A DNA stretch of 64,000 nucleotides from Runella sp. SP2 (lineage in GTDB: Bacteria > Bacteroidota > Bacteroidia > Cytophagales > Spirosomataceae), in the NCBI RefSeq assembly GCF_003711225.1, contig NZ_CP031030.1:1984001-2048000 (forward strand), given 5' to 3'. The position numbers and the translations under genes were made by a program. The stretch's first letter is position 1. The number at the start of each line of letters is the position of its first letter. The notes below the pieces were generated by a model. The model saw only the letters and a program-made list of their open reading frames with translations. It was not told where the DNA came from and ran no database searches. This document shows positions 27,744 to 36,456 of this stretch, piece after piece.

Positions 27744-29999
27744 ATGAAAAAACTACTCTCATACTTACTTCACTTTTTGATAGTAGCCTGCAATAAGCAG
27801 AAAGATGGGGTCAATCCAGATGGTTCAATTGCTTTTAGCCAAATCAAACAACGGGCTTTTCGTAATGCAGAGACATCACTGGGACAATATTTTCGTGACC
27901 CAAATATTGATAAAGATGTGTTTGTATTTGGTTTAAAAAACAGTGAGGGCTATCTCAAAACCATTGATTATGTAATGGTAGTGGATAGCAAAACCCAAGA
28001 TTGGATATTGTACGGACTCAATGATGATTATTTACCTAAATGGATGAGGCTTTCTAAGAATTACACGTTGGTATTTTCAGATTATAACCTTGCCAATAAG
28101 ACTTTTACCATTACTACTTATCAAACCGATACGCAAACTCAAATAAGCGTACTGAAAAATCAAAAGTTAAGTGATAATGCCCTCAAATGGGCTGAGGCGG
28201 CCTGTAGTAATCTCAAACAAGACCTTCGCAATGCACGAGTTGCCAAAGAATGTGATGACACAAAATATGCTGCTGCCGCTGCTGCTTACTTTGCCTTCAA
28301 TGCCGCAGGTTGTGCTTTGGGAATTGCGGAATTTGGTACTGGTGCAGGAATACCTGCTGCTATTTTGAGTGCTTACAATACTTACCAAAATTGTATGAGT
28401 GCCTTGCAGGTATTGGCCAACATTGCTCAATCAAAACCCGCTGTCGAATGCCCGAGTGCGTCTGATTTAGCCAATGGTGGTGCGGGCTGTTTAGAAGGAG
28501 AATTGAACGCTTTTGCTGGGCAACCGTACAATTTTATCCAAAGTTGCGCGTCAGGATTTTTGGCCAGTGCAGCTGCCCAAGCCAACTGTGATTGCGACAA
28601 GCAACAACCTAAGCCCCCCGCCCGTAGTACAGGCGACCCGCACATTCGCACCTTAGACGAACTTGACTATGATTTTCAAGCACATGGTGAGTTTATCATC
28701 CTTAAATCTACCACCAATGACTTAGAGATTCAGGCACGCCAAGAAGATTACAACAACACGGGTATCGCTACGGTCAATACCGCAGTGGCTGTCAAGATGG
28801 GTACTGATTTTGTGCAGATAAATGCCAGTCCATCAAGGCTTTATATCAATCGTTCAATTGTCAGTACACCTTTTGCCGAACGTGCTTTGAGCAATGGAAC
28901 TGTGCTACGTAAATATGGCGAAGCTTATACGCTTTCCAATACACAAGGTGATATAGTGACGATTCGATCGTTAGGCGACTACTACTTACTCGACTACCTC
29001 GTAGTACTCTCTGCTACACGTGCAGGAAAAGTTAGTGGCATTTTGGGTAACTTTGATGGCGATCCCGACAATGATTTAGCCCTTAGCGCAGGCACACTTA
29101 TAGAAGCCGATGTAGCCAACATTCATGGGGCATTTGCCGAAAGTTGGCGTGTCAAAGCAGCACAGTCGCTGTTTGTATATGACACAGGCAAAAATACCGA
29201 TTCATATACGGATCGCAATTTTCCGAGAGCCAAGCCCAGCATTGATGAATCGCGCTTAGAATGGGCAAGAAATGTCTGCCAACAGGCAGGAGTAAGTGAT
29301 AAAGACTACCTTCAAGATTGTGTCTTTGATGTGGCCATCACAGGCGACGAGAACCTTGCTGAGTCGTCGCTGTGGATGCAACAAGCCGATGGTATTGCTC
29401 CTGCTGTACCATTAGCAAACAACAGCGACTTAAAGTTGTTCCAGAATGTACGCCTTGAAGTTGCTCCTTCCCAAACCAATTTGGAGCAACTAAACCTAAT
29501 TGATTTTGACGAAGGTAAAGTCTATAAACTGCGAGAAGGAGCTGCCAATGCCACCAAAATAGATGCCATAGCTACTGAGTACTGCTCCCATACATTGGCT
29601 ACTCCCTTTACATTCAAAACCTGTGGTATCTCTTGTGGGACTAATCCAACTTGGGAAATCATCCAAAAAGATTGGGCGAAGTTTCAAAAAGGGCAGATTG
29701 TTTATCTCAAAGCAGAGTACAACGAGGGCCATGACGTACCCATTAGTTTTTGGAATTTTATCAGAACCAAGAAAGACCTTGCCACTCATCTAAAAAAATC
29801 ATTCAATAGAGAGGAGTCCGCCAGTACTGTAATGGTACGGGAGAGCAATTTGCAGTGTAAACCCACCCTATTACAGAATACGTTTCTGTTCGGTTTCGTT
29901 ACTGAGCAGGGTAAGAGTGGAGTATTTCGTATCACCAAAAGTGGCCAAGATACCTCAGGTATGCAGTGGTATTTTATTGACATCATCGTAGAAAAATGA
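27744..29999 (+). CDS. lipoprotein with von Willebrand factor type D domain
   Basis: 751 residues. The N-terminus MKKLLSYLLHFLIVAC has a lipobox-like LIVAC with C16 as lipidation site. Residues 150-290 are Ala- and Cys-rich (ACSNLK, AAGCALG, CNCDCD-like clusters). A VWD domain spans about 297-470: STGDPHIRTLDELDYDFQAHGEF, then VSGILGNFDGDPDND. The C-terminal 280 residues are unassigned, with further Cys pairs. VWD domains are best known from animal mucins and vitellogenins but occur in secreted bacterial proteins. It follows the S74 genes by 12 bases, so it probably belongs to the same surface-structure operon. Confidence 0.85.
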   Translation: MKKLLSYLLHFLIVACNKQKDGVNPDGSIAFSQIKQRAFRNAETSLGQYFRDPNIDKDVFVFGLKNSEGYLKTIDYVMVVDSKTQDWILYGLNDDYLPKWMRLSKNYTLVFSDYNLANKTFTITTYQTDTQTQISVLKNQKLSDNALKWAEAACSNLKQDLRNARVAKECDDTKYAAAAAAYFAFNAAGCALGIAEFGTGAGIPAAILSAYNTYQNCMSALQVLANIAQSKPAVECPSASDLANGGAGCLEGELNAFAGQPYNFIQSCASGFLASAAAQANCDCDKQQPKPPARSTGDPHIRTLDELDYDFQAHGEFIILKSTTNDLEIQARQEDYNNTGIATVNTAVAVKMGTDFVQINASPSRLYINRSIVSTPFAERALSNGTVLRKYGEAYTLSNTQGDIVTIRSLGDYYLLDYLVVLSATRAGKVSGILGNFDGDPDNDLALSAGTLIEADVANIHGAFAESWRVKAAQSLFVYDTGKNTDSYTDRNFPRAKPSIDESRLEWARNVCQQAGVSDKDYLQDCVFDVAITGDENLAESSLWMQQADGIAPAVPLANNSDLKLFQNVRLEVAPSQTNLEQLNLIDFDEGKVYKLREGAANATKIDAIATEYCSHTLATPFTFKTCGISCGTNPTWEIIQKDWAKFQKGQIVYLKAEYNEGHDVPISFWNFIRTKKDLATHLKKSFNREESASTVMVRESNLQCKPTLLQNTFLFGFVTEQGKSGVFRITKSGQDTSGMQWYFIDIIVEK

Positions 30000-30078
30000 T
30001 AATAAAATAAAAATATTGAAGAACCTTCTTGCCCTGTTATTTATGTATTTATATCAGAAAAACTAACACTTAAAACTT

Positions 30079-30534
30079 ATGAAAATGCTTAGATTATTCA
30101 GTTTTATTTTTTTCGTAATGACGAATATAGCCTGTAACGATGAGGAAACACCACAAGGACTCATGAATGGCAGTATCGAATGTGACGTGGATGGACAGCC
30201 CTGGAAAGCCACCAACACCGTAACCGCTTTGAAGGATTTTGAGAAACTCACTATCATTGGTAGAGATGGGAAAGAAGGAGGTATTGCATTGTATATCCCT
30301 AATTCTGGACTGAAATCTGGTACAACCATTGAGCTTGCTGCTACGGGCAAAGGGATCATTGTTGCAGCCAATAAATTCACTAAAACCGATGGAAAGGAGT
30401 TCTATGTAACGGCAGGTACTATTACTATCAACAATGCCACCACCAACAAGGCCGAAGGTACATTTAATTTTCAAGGTGGTGATAATGGGGCTGTTATTAA
30501 CATTGACAAGGGTAAATTTTCAGTAGATTTCTAA
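30079..30534 (+). CDS. small lipoprotein, DUF6252-like
   Basis: 151 residues with lipoprotein signal MKMLRLFSFIFFVMTNIAC (C19). The mature part has a beta-rich pattern, starting MNGSIECDVDGQPWKATN, with I-T-I-N-N ... G-T-F-N-F near the end. This resembles small Bacteroidota lipoproteins of the DUF6252 kind; the function is unknown. It is 79 bases after the VWD lipoprotein and 12 bases before the hydrolase gene. A second ATG is at 30085. Confidence 0.65.
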   Translation: MKMLRLFSFIFFVMTNIACNDEETPQGLMNGSIECDVDGQPWKATNTVTALKDFEKLTIIGRDGKEGGIALYIPNSGLKSGTTIELAATGKGIIVAANKFTKTDGKEFYVTAGTITINNATTNKAEGTFNFQGGDNGAVINIDKGKFSVDF

Positions 30535-30546
30535 ATCTTTACATTT

Positions 30547-31938
30547 ATGAAAAAGATCATTCTCTCTGCTGTTTTTGCTTTTTTTAACACCTTACTGCTC
30601 GCCCAAACGCCCCTCTTTATTCCACCGTTGCCCGAAATGAGTTACGCCCAAGTGGTGGATAAGTCGAAGTTCAATGGCGACAGATGGAGTTATATGGCAG
30701 CGGGCCAAGATACTAAACCCGCTATCATTTGTCTGCACGGCTACGGCGGTAGCTCCGCAGACTGGCGGTATCAACTCCACGGGCTGTCAGATACTTACCG
30801 CGTCATAGCTTGGAACGCTCCGGGCTACATGCTCTCCGATGAGCTTAAAACCGATTATCCCACTTGCAAAGATTACGCCGATGCTTTGGCCGATTTTCTA
30901 AACGCCCTCAAATTGGACAAAGTCTATCTCTTAGGCAACTCCTTTGGTAGCCGGGTATCGCAATGTTTTGCTTATCACTACCCCGAGAGGGTTATCAAAA
31001 TGGCTTTTGCGGGGCCTTCGGCGGGCAAAAAGAACATCAGCTATGAAGAACGAGAACGCTATGTAAATATGCGCTATGACCAAATAAAGGATGGACCTTT
31101 TGCTTTTGCCAGCAAGCGAGTAGAGGCATTGTTGGCGCTCAATTCATCGTCCGAACTCATCGAACTCGCTCGAAAAGGCATGAGAGGTGTAAGCCCTCGG
31201 ATGTTTATGAGAGGCACCAATTTTATGATGGCAGAAGATCACTATCCCGAAAAAATAGCCACCAAGGCTACCATGCCCGTTTTGGTGATGGCTGGTACCG
31301 AAGATAGGGTGTCGCCCATCAATCTCAATGCTCAACCCATTGCCAAGACATTTCGGAACGCCCAACTCGAAATCTTGAATGGTATTGGCCACTTGCCGCA
31401 TTTGGAGGCTTACCAGAAAGTCAATGAGATGGTGCGGGCGTTTTTGGGAGAAGGTTCTATTGCTGATTCGCGTTTAAAACGCGAACCTACTGAGCCTCGT
31501 GTTTCAAATGCAAACCAGCAAACAAGTTTAAAGTCATTGAGTAGTTACGAAAATCAAGTGCTACGCCACATCGACAGCCTGATTCAGTACCAAGAACAGC
31601 TCATTTTAAAGCAGGATACGACGGCAATGCGTGCATTTTACCCAGACGATATGATCATAACTAACCCTTTTGGGCAGATGATTGGCAAAGAAAAAATGAT
31701 TGAACGGGTCAAATCGGGTATTATTCAGTACAGCAGGTTTGAAAAAAACATTGAGCATTTTGCCATGGAAGGCGATAAGGTAGCAATTGTTGTAGGAAAA
31801 GAGCGGGTGACGCCAACGCCCGACGCCAACCGCGCCGACGCTGGAAAACCGCACGAACGTAGATTTACTGAAGTGTGGGTACTACGAGATGGACGTTGGC
31901 AAAGATTGATTCGGCACGCAAGTACTGCTTCACAATAG
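30547..31938 (+). CDS. exported alpha/beta hydrolase fused to NTF2/SnoaL-like domain
   Basis: 463 residues with signal peptide (MKKIILSAVF..LLLAQ). The alpha/beta hydrolase (about 25-300) has oxyanion motif CLHGYGG, nucleophile S132 in LLGNSFGSR, acid D253 in AGTEDRVSP and H282 in GIGHLPH. After a linker, residues 330-463 read as a DUF4440/SnoaL NTF2-like domain (DTTAMRAFYPDDMIITNPFG, RRFTEVWVLRDGRWQ). The linker contains SRLKREP, encoded by a 19-bp palindrome. The combination is unusual, and the two domains may have been joined after repeat insertion. Substrate unknown. It ends in a strong terminator. Confidence 0.85.
   Translation: MKKIILSAVFAFFNTLLLAQTPLFIPPLPEMSYAQVVDKSKFNGDRWSYMAAGQDTKPAIICLHGYGGSSADWRYQLHGLSDTYRVIAWNAPGYMLSDELKTDYPTCKDYADALADFLNALKLDKVYLLGNSFGSRVSQCFAYHYPERVIKMAFAGPSAGKKNISYEERERYVNMRYDQIKDGPFAFASKRVEALLALNSSSELIELARKGMRGVSPRMFMRGTNFMMAEDHYPEKIATKATMPVLVMAGTEDRVSPINLNAQPIAKTFRNAQLEILNGIGHLPHLEAYQKVNEMVRAFLGEGSIADSRLKREPTEPRVSNANQQTSLKSLSSYENQVLRHIDSLIQYQEQLILKQDTTAMRAFYPDDMIITNPFGQMIGKEKMIERVKSGIIQYSRFEKNIEHFAMEGDKVAIVVGKERVTPTPDANRADAGKPHERRFTEVWVLRDGRWQRLIRHASTASQ
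31467..31485. repeat. 19-bp palindrome at domain junction of the hydrolase gene
   Basis: TTCGCGTTT and AAACGCGAA flank a single A. The palindrome lies exactly in the sequence joining the hydrolase and NTF2-like domains and is translated as part of DSRLKREPTEPR. It is a candidate dispersed repeat read in frame; no second copy is present in this window. Confidence 0.5.
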
Positions 31939-31984
31939 CTGCTCAACAGGCAGTTGACCACTGCATTGTTTTAATTTTTCTTTT

Positions 31985-32033
31985 AAAGAAGATTATCGAA
32001 AATTTATTTTTATTTTCGATAATCTTCTTTTTT
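31985..32033 (+). terminator. intrinsic terminator
   Basis: An 18-bp perfect stem (31985-32002 with 32013-32030; core GAAGATTATCGAAAA) with a 10-nt loop and a following T run ends the hydrolase-fusion transcript before the DUF1593 gene. Confidence 0.88.
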
Positions 32034-32084
32034 GTATGTATAATTGCGTATTATTTCAAAAAAATACTGTTAAAAGATAATTTG

Positions 32085-33362
32085 ATGCGCATCTTTATAC
32101 TGCTTTTGTTTCTTTTAGAAACAGGTTTTTGGGGTCTTGTATGGGCACAGCCGAAAGAAAAGCCTCGCATTATTGTTAGCACCGATATTGGTGGAACCGA
32201 CCCCGACGACAATCAGTCGATGATACACTTGATGATGTATTCTGATTTGTTCCAAATCGAAGGGCTAATTTCATCGCCGTTTGGGAAAGGTAGAAAGAAA
32301 GATTTGTTGGATATGATTGACCTGTACGAAAAGGATTTTCCCCAATTGATCGCTCACAATAAAAACTTAGCAACGCCAGACCAACTTCGCAAAGTTTGTA
32401 AGCAAGGAACCGTTCCAGAAGCACCTTACAAGGGCTTTTCGAATTCAACTGAAGGGTCGGAATGGATTGTGAAATGTGCAAAAAAGAAAAGCAAACAACC
32501 GCTTTGGGTGCTGGTATGGGGTGGTTTAGAAGACCTTGCACAAGCGCTGCACGATGCTCCCGAAATTGAACAGAAAATAAAGGTGTATTGGATTGGAGGT
32601 CCTAATAAAAAATGGAGTGTAAATGCGTATTCCTACATCGTACAACACCATCCCAATCTGTGGATGATTGAGGCCAATGCTACTTATCGGGGTTGGTTTA
32701 TGGAAGATGAAAATGCGCCTAAAAATATGAGTGGAGGTGCTTATTATGAGAACTTTGTGAAAAATCACGGGGCAATGGGGGCTGATTTTGTGAATCATTA
32801 CAAAGGCCATGTTAAAATGGGGGACACGCCTTCATTGGCCTACTTAATGTTTGGAAACCCACTAAACCCTGAGGGCGAAAGTTGGGGAGGGCAATTTGTT
32901 CCCATTCGCCGAAGTTCAAGAGCTATTTTTGAACGAAATACCACCACTGCCGATACCATTCCAGCCTACGGAATAATCGAATGGCGTTTCAAAGGGCCTG
33001 TGTTACCTATTTCCAAAGACTCAACTTGTTTTACGTTGGAGGCGCAGAATCAACAATGGCCTGGGTATTATCTAGGAAATGGCGTATATGCAGTACGTTA
33101 TTCTTCTAAAAAACCTGAAGTTGGAAATTACGTGCTACACAGTGCAATTAAGGAGTTAGACGGGCAAAAGGGAGTGTATGTCAGTACAGTGCCTTGGCCT
33201 GGAAAACCCAATAAAAATGATTATCCACTTGGTAAAAATTGGTACAGTGATTTGCCAAACCCTGCTTTGTTTTTGGGAGAACAGCAAGGGGCACGAACCA
33301 TCTCCAAATACCGTGAAGCGTATCTTTCGGACTGGGCAAAACGCTGGGCGTGGATAAAGTAA
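32085..33362 (+). CDS. DUF1593 nucleoside-hydrolase-like secreted protein (first paralog)
   Basis: 425 residues from the ATG at 32085 with signal peptide MRIFILLLFLLETGFWGLVWA; the longer frame runs through the terminator and is not credible. The nucleoside-hydrolase-like metal motif STDIGGTDPDDNQ (D34, D39, D41, D42) is followed by W-V-L-V-W-G-G-L-E-D and D-T-P-S-L-A-Y-L. DUF1593 proteins are predicted to hydrolyse N-glycosidic bonds, or to bind cell-wall polysaccharide, outside the cytoplasm. A paralog follows 67 bases downstream. Confidence 0.82.
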   Translation: MRIFILLLFLLETGFWGLVWAQPKEKPRIIVSTDIGGTDPDDNQSMIHLMMYSDLFQIEGLISSPFGKGRKKDLLDMIDLYEKDFPQLIAHNKNLATPDQLRKVCKQGTVPEAPYKGFSNSTEGSEWIVKCAKKKSKQPLWVLVWGGLEDLAQALHDAPEIEQKIKVYWIGGPNKKWSVNAYSYIVQHHPNLWMIEANATYRGWFMEDENAPKNMSGGAYYENFVKNHGAMGADFVNHYKGHVKMGDTPSLAYLMFGNPLNPEGESWGGQFVPIRRSSRAIFERNTTTADTIPAYGIIEWRFKGPVLPISKDSTCFTLEAQNQQWPGYYLGNGVYAVRYSSKKPEVGNYVLHSAIKELDGQKGVYVSTVPWPGKPNKNDYPLGKNWYSDLPNPALFLGEQQGARTISKYREAYLSDWAKRWAWIK

Positions 33363-33429
33363 GTGGAAAAAATGAGCGAAATAATTCTTTAAGTAAAAGA
33401 AAGAAAAAGTAATAAAAACAAAAAAATCG

Positions 33430-34941
33430 ATGAGAAAAAACGTTTTGCTCTTGTGTGCTATTTTTATTTGGGGGGCGAATATCGGTTTTACCCAAAGTCC
33501 CAAACCGCGTACCATCGTCACAACCGACGGAGAATTGGATGATGTAGATTCCTTTATACGAATGTTACTTTATTCCAATGAATATAAGGTGGAAGGCTTG
33601 ATTGTCAGCAGTTCACAATGGCATTATAAAGGCGATGGCAAAGGGACGAAGTTTACGTCCGAAATGGAAATGACCAAAAAGATGTACGGCGAACGTACCG
33701 AACTCCGTTGGCCAGGTGAGCAGTGGATTTACGATTTGGTGGACGCCTACGGAAAAGTATATCCGAACCTTATCAAACATTCAAAGGATTTTCCAACGCA
33801 TAAATATCTTAGAGACAGAATCCGCATCGGAAACATTGATTTTGAAGGAGAAATGGCCAAAGACACGCCTGGTTCTGACTTTATCAAAGCTAAACTATTG
33901 GATGATGACATGACACCGCTTTACTTACAAGTATGGGGAGGGACAAATACCATTGCTCGGGCATTGAAAAGCATTGAAGATACCTATAAATCAACGCCTC
34001 AATGGGATAAAATTTATAGTAAAGTTTGCCAAAAAGCCATTCTTTACGCGATTCTTGACCAAGATGCTACTTACAAAAAATACATCGAACCCAATTGGAA
34101 AGATCTCAAAGTGTATTACAATGCAAGCCAATTTTGGAGTTTTGCCTACTTTTGGAAAAGAGCTGTGCCTGAGCAGCTTCACCCATATTTAGAGGGTAAG
34201 TTTATGGGAAATATCATCAATAACCACGGCCCGCTCCTCAAAATGTACTACAGCTACGGCGATGGAAATCCTCCCAAAGGTGAAATTGAAGACATTTACA
34301 GCAGTATGGAAAAGGCCAAAAAGAACCAATGGGGGAGTTTTGGGCAATATGACTTTATTTCAGAAGGCGATTCTCCAGCCTTTTTACACTTGATAGACGT
34401 GGGTTTGAATAACCTCGAAAACCCACAAGATGGCGGTTGGGGCGGCCGTTTGGTTCAGTCAGAGAAAACACCGAGCCGTTGGGAAGATGGCAAAGCAGCA
34501 GCAGATTTTAATCCTTATACCCAAAAAATGGATGATGCTTTTGCCCAAACTCGCTGGATTCCCGCCATTCAAAACGATTTTGCTGCTCGTGCCGATTGGT
34601 GTATTAAAGACTTTAAACATGCCAATCATGCTCCAAAGGTAATGGTTAATGGTAATCGGCGGGCGGCGTTCCGCTTATTGGTTATTGGTGGTCAGAAAAT
34701 TACTTTAAAAGCCAAAACCTCTGACCCTGACGGCAATAAAGTTTCGTTGAAGTTTTGGCAATACAAAGAAGTGGGGACTTGTAAAGAAGAAGCCTCAATT
34801 ACTCAAAATGGTAATAGTGCTGATATCACAGTTCCAGCATCTGCAAAAAGCGGCGACACCATTCACATCATCGTTGAGGCCGAAGACAATGGCTCGCCAG
34901 CATTAACAAGGTATCAGCGAGTGATTTTGAAAGTCAAATAA
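33430..34941 (+). CDS. DUF1593 nucleoside-hydrolase-like secreted protein with C-terminal beta domain (second paralog)
   Basis: 503 residues with signal peptide MRKNVLLLCAIFIWGANIGF. The N-terminal DUF1593 domain has TTDGELDDVDSF, a shifted version of the metal-binding aspartate motif of the first paralog, plus LQVWGGTNTIARAL and SPAFLHLIDVGL. The last 100 residues (HAPKVMVNGNRRA ... TRYQRVILKVK) form an Ig-like domain with K-T-S-D-P-D-G-N, absent from the first paralog. It is probably exported and acts on an extracellular glycoside or nucleoside. The two genes look like a divergent tandem duplication. Confidence 0.82.
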   Translation: MRKNVLLLCAIFIWGANIGFTQSPKPRTIVTTDGELDDVDSFIRMLLYSNEYKVEGLIVSSSQWHYKGDGKGTKFTSEMEMTKKMYGERTELRWPGEQWIYDLVDAYGKVYPNLIKHSKDFPTHKYLRDRIRIGNIDFEGEMAKDTPGSDFIKAKLLDDDMTPLYLQVWGGTNTIARALKSIEDTYKSTPQWDKIYSKVCQKAILYAILDQDATYKKYIEPNWKDLKVYYNASQFWSFAYFWKRAVPEQLHPYLEGKFMGNIINNHGPLLKMYYSYGDGNPPKGEIEDIYSSMEKAKKNQWGSFGQYDFISEGDSPAFLHLIDVGLNNLENPQDGGWGGRLVQSEKTPSRWEDGKAAADFNPYTQKMDDAFAQTRWIPAIQNDFAARADWCIKDFKHANHAPKVMVNGNRRAAFRLLVIGGQKITLKAKTSDPDGNKVSLKFWQYKEVGTCKEEASITQNGNSADITVPASAKSGDTIHIIVEAEDNGSPALTRYQRVILKVK

Positions 34942-34950
34942 ATGAGTGAA

Positions 34951-34993
34951 GACCTTCCAAGACTGGGCACCTATTTTCAAAACTTGGAAGGTC
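34951..34993. repeat. CCTTCCAAG/CTTGGAAGG inverted repeat
   Basis: GACCTTCCAAG (34951-34961) and CTTGGAAGGTC (34983-34993) form an 11-bp stem with a 21-nt loop between the convergent DUF1593 and fahA genes. The same arms recur at 46323-46349. It may act as a terminator, although no strong T run follows. Confidence 0.6.
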
Positions 34994-35000
34994 TAAAATA

Positions 35001-36197
35001 TTAAACAGCAGGCAACACAGTATTTCTCACCTCTCCAAAATCAACTCGAACCCCTTCTTTTTCGGCATAGCCTCGAATGATGATGGTGTCAAAATCTTCT
35101 AAAAAACGTCGTTCTGTACCGTCAGGTAACAGAATCGGTTTTTTGCCTCCCCAGGTTAGTTCTAACAAAGACCCAAAACTGTCGGGTTCTTTTCCTGAAA
35201 TAGTGCCCGATGCAAGTAAATCTCCGACGTTTAAATTACACCCATTCACGGTATGGTGGGCAATTTGCTGGGCGACTGTCCAGTACAAATGTTTAAAATT
35301 AGAATGGCATAGTTTGATTTCAGTGCCCGAAGCCGTTTGCAAAATTACTTCCAACTCTACGTCGAAAAAGTGCCTGTTTTTTTCTTGAAGGTAGGGCAAG
35401 ACTGGAGGAGTTTGTTCTTCGCTAGCCACTTGGAAAGGAGCTAAAGCTTCAATGGGTACGACCCAAGGCGATACGGATGAAAAGAAGTTTTTGGCCAAAA
35501 AAGGCCCAAGGGGTACGTACTCCCATTTTTGAATGTCGCGGGCAGACCAATCATTAAATAGTTGAAAACCAAATATATACTCTTCGGCTTTGTTCACGTC
35601 AATGGCCTGTCCAATCGGATTGGTTTTGCCAATGACCGTGGCCATTTCAAGTTCAATGTCGAGGCGTTTGGTGGGTGAGAAAAAAGGAGGCTGACTTTCG
35701 TCGGGACAAAGTTGCCCTTTGGGACGATGAAAATTTGTGCCCGACACAAAAATCGAACTGGCACGCCCGTGATAGGCTACTGGAAGATGCTTCCAATTGG
35801 GCAATAGTGCTTTGTCGGGGTCGCGAAACATCATCCCAACGTTGGTGGCGTGCTGCTCAGAGGAGTAAAAATCGGTATAATCCCCAATTTTAACGGGTAA
35901 ATGAAGCAGCACATCAGCCACTTCATGAAAGACGGATGCTGGGAGCTGAGTAGGCTGTTTTAAAAGTTCCTTTAGGTGCGCCCGAACGGCATTGGTTTTC
36001 GCTTTACCCAGTGAAATGAAATCATTGAGGTAGTCGTTTGTAAAAACCCTTTTGGGGATTTTAAGGGCATCGAAGTACCCCAAATGGGCTAATTCTGCCA
36101 AGTCAACTACTTGATTTTCAATAATAGTTGCTACTTTTTTACGGCGATTTTTAACCGAAAAAATGCCAAAAGGGATGGTATCGAGGGAAAAGTTCAT
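35001..36197 (-). CDS. fahA: fumarylacetoacetase
   Basis: 398 residues. It cleaves 4-fumarylacetoacetate to fumarate and acetoacetate, the last step of tyrosine/homogentisate degradation, in the cytoplasm. Family landmarks are the small N-terminal SH3-like domain, KIGDYTDFYSSEQHATNVG with catalytic D109 and H116, the metal-binding glutamates in RLDIELEMATVIG (E182, E184), FNDWSARDIQKWEY and GTISGKEPDSFGSLLE. The length is normal. It lies downstream of hmgA on the same strand, separated only by the GxxExxY unit and its repeats. Confidence 0.96.
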   Translation of the reverse strand: MNFSLDTIPFGIFSVKNRRKKVATIIENQVVDLAELAHLGYFDALKIPKRVFTNDYLNDFISLGKAKTNAVRAHLKELLKQPTQLPASVFHEVADVLLHLPVKIGDYTDFYSSEQHATNVGMMFRDPDKALLPNWKHLPVAYHGRASSIFVSGTNFHRPKGQLCPDESQPPFFSPTKRLDIELEMATVIGKTNPIGQAIDVNKAEEYIFGFQLFNDWSARDIQKWEYVPLGPFLAKNFFSSVSPWVVPIEALAPFQVASEEQTPPVLPYLQEKNRHFFDVELEVILQTASGTEIKLCHSNFKHLYWTVAQQIAHHTVNGCNLNVGDLLASGTISGKEPDSFGSLLELTWGGKKPILLPDGTERRFLEDFDTIIIRGYAEKEGVRVDFGEVRNTVLPAV

Positions 36198-36209
36198 TTT
36201 AGGTGTTAT

Positions 36210-36310
36210 TTAAACACATAGATACATAGGATTTACACATAGTTTCACATAGCGTTCACTAATGATTTCTATTGTGAAAACTTCTATGTTTACTATGTGG
36301 TAAAAAAAGG
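36210..36310. repeat. hairpin repeat unit A (left flank of GxxExxY gene)
   Basis: The unit starts TTAAACACATAG, carries four ACATAG words on the left and two CTATGT words on the right (outer arms CACATAG / CTATGTG), and has an inner TTCAC/GTGAA arm pair. Its central 46 bases are identical to unit D at 36926-36960 and flanks. It begins 12 bases upstream of the fahA start codon. Confidence 0.8.
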
Positions 36311-36377
36311 TTAAACACATAGATACATAGGATTTACACATAGTTTCACATAGCGTTTTCTATGTGGTAAAAAATGG
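36311..36377. repeat. hairpin repeat unit B, internally deleted
   Basis: It begins with the same 45 bases as unit A but lacks the inner arm. The remaining core CACATAG-CGTTTT-CTATGTG still closes a perfect 7-bp outer stem, so the deletion kept the hairpin. Confidence 0.8.
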
Positions 36378-36410
36378 TTAAACACATAGATACTGACTCT
36401 TGTGTATCTA
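36378..36410. repeat. hairpin repeat unit C, partial
   Basis: It starts with TTAAACACATAGATAC and then diverges, but TAGATAC (36387-36393) pairs with GTATCTA (36404-36410). The GxxExxY leader begins just downstream. Confidence 0.65.
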
Positions 36411-36456
36411 AAAGTAAGAAATTCAGTCTTTATAGAAAGAACAAGTATATAGAGAT

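Noticed and set aside
31875-32084. N-terminal extension of the first DUF1593 protein
   Set aside because: It would overlap the hydrolase gene and run through a strong terminator; a clean signal peptide starts at 32085.
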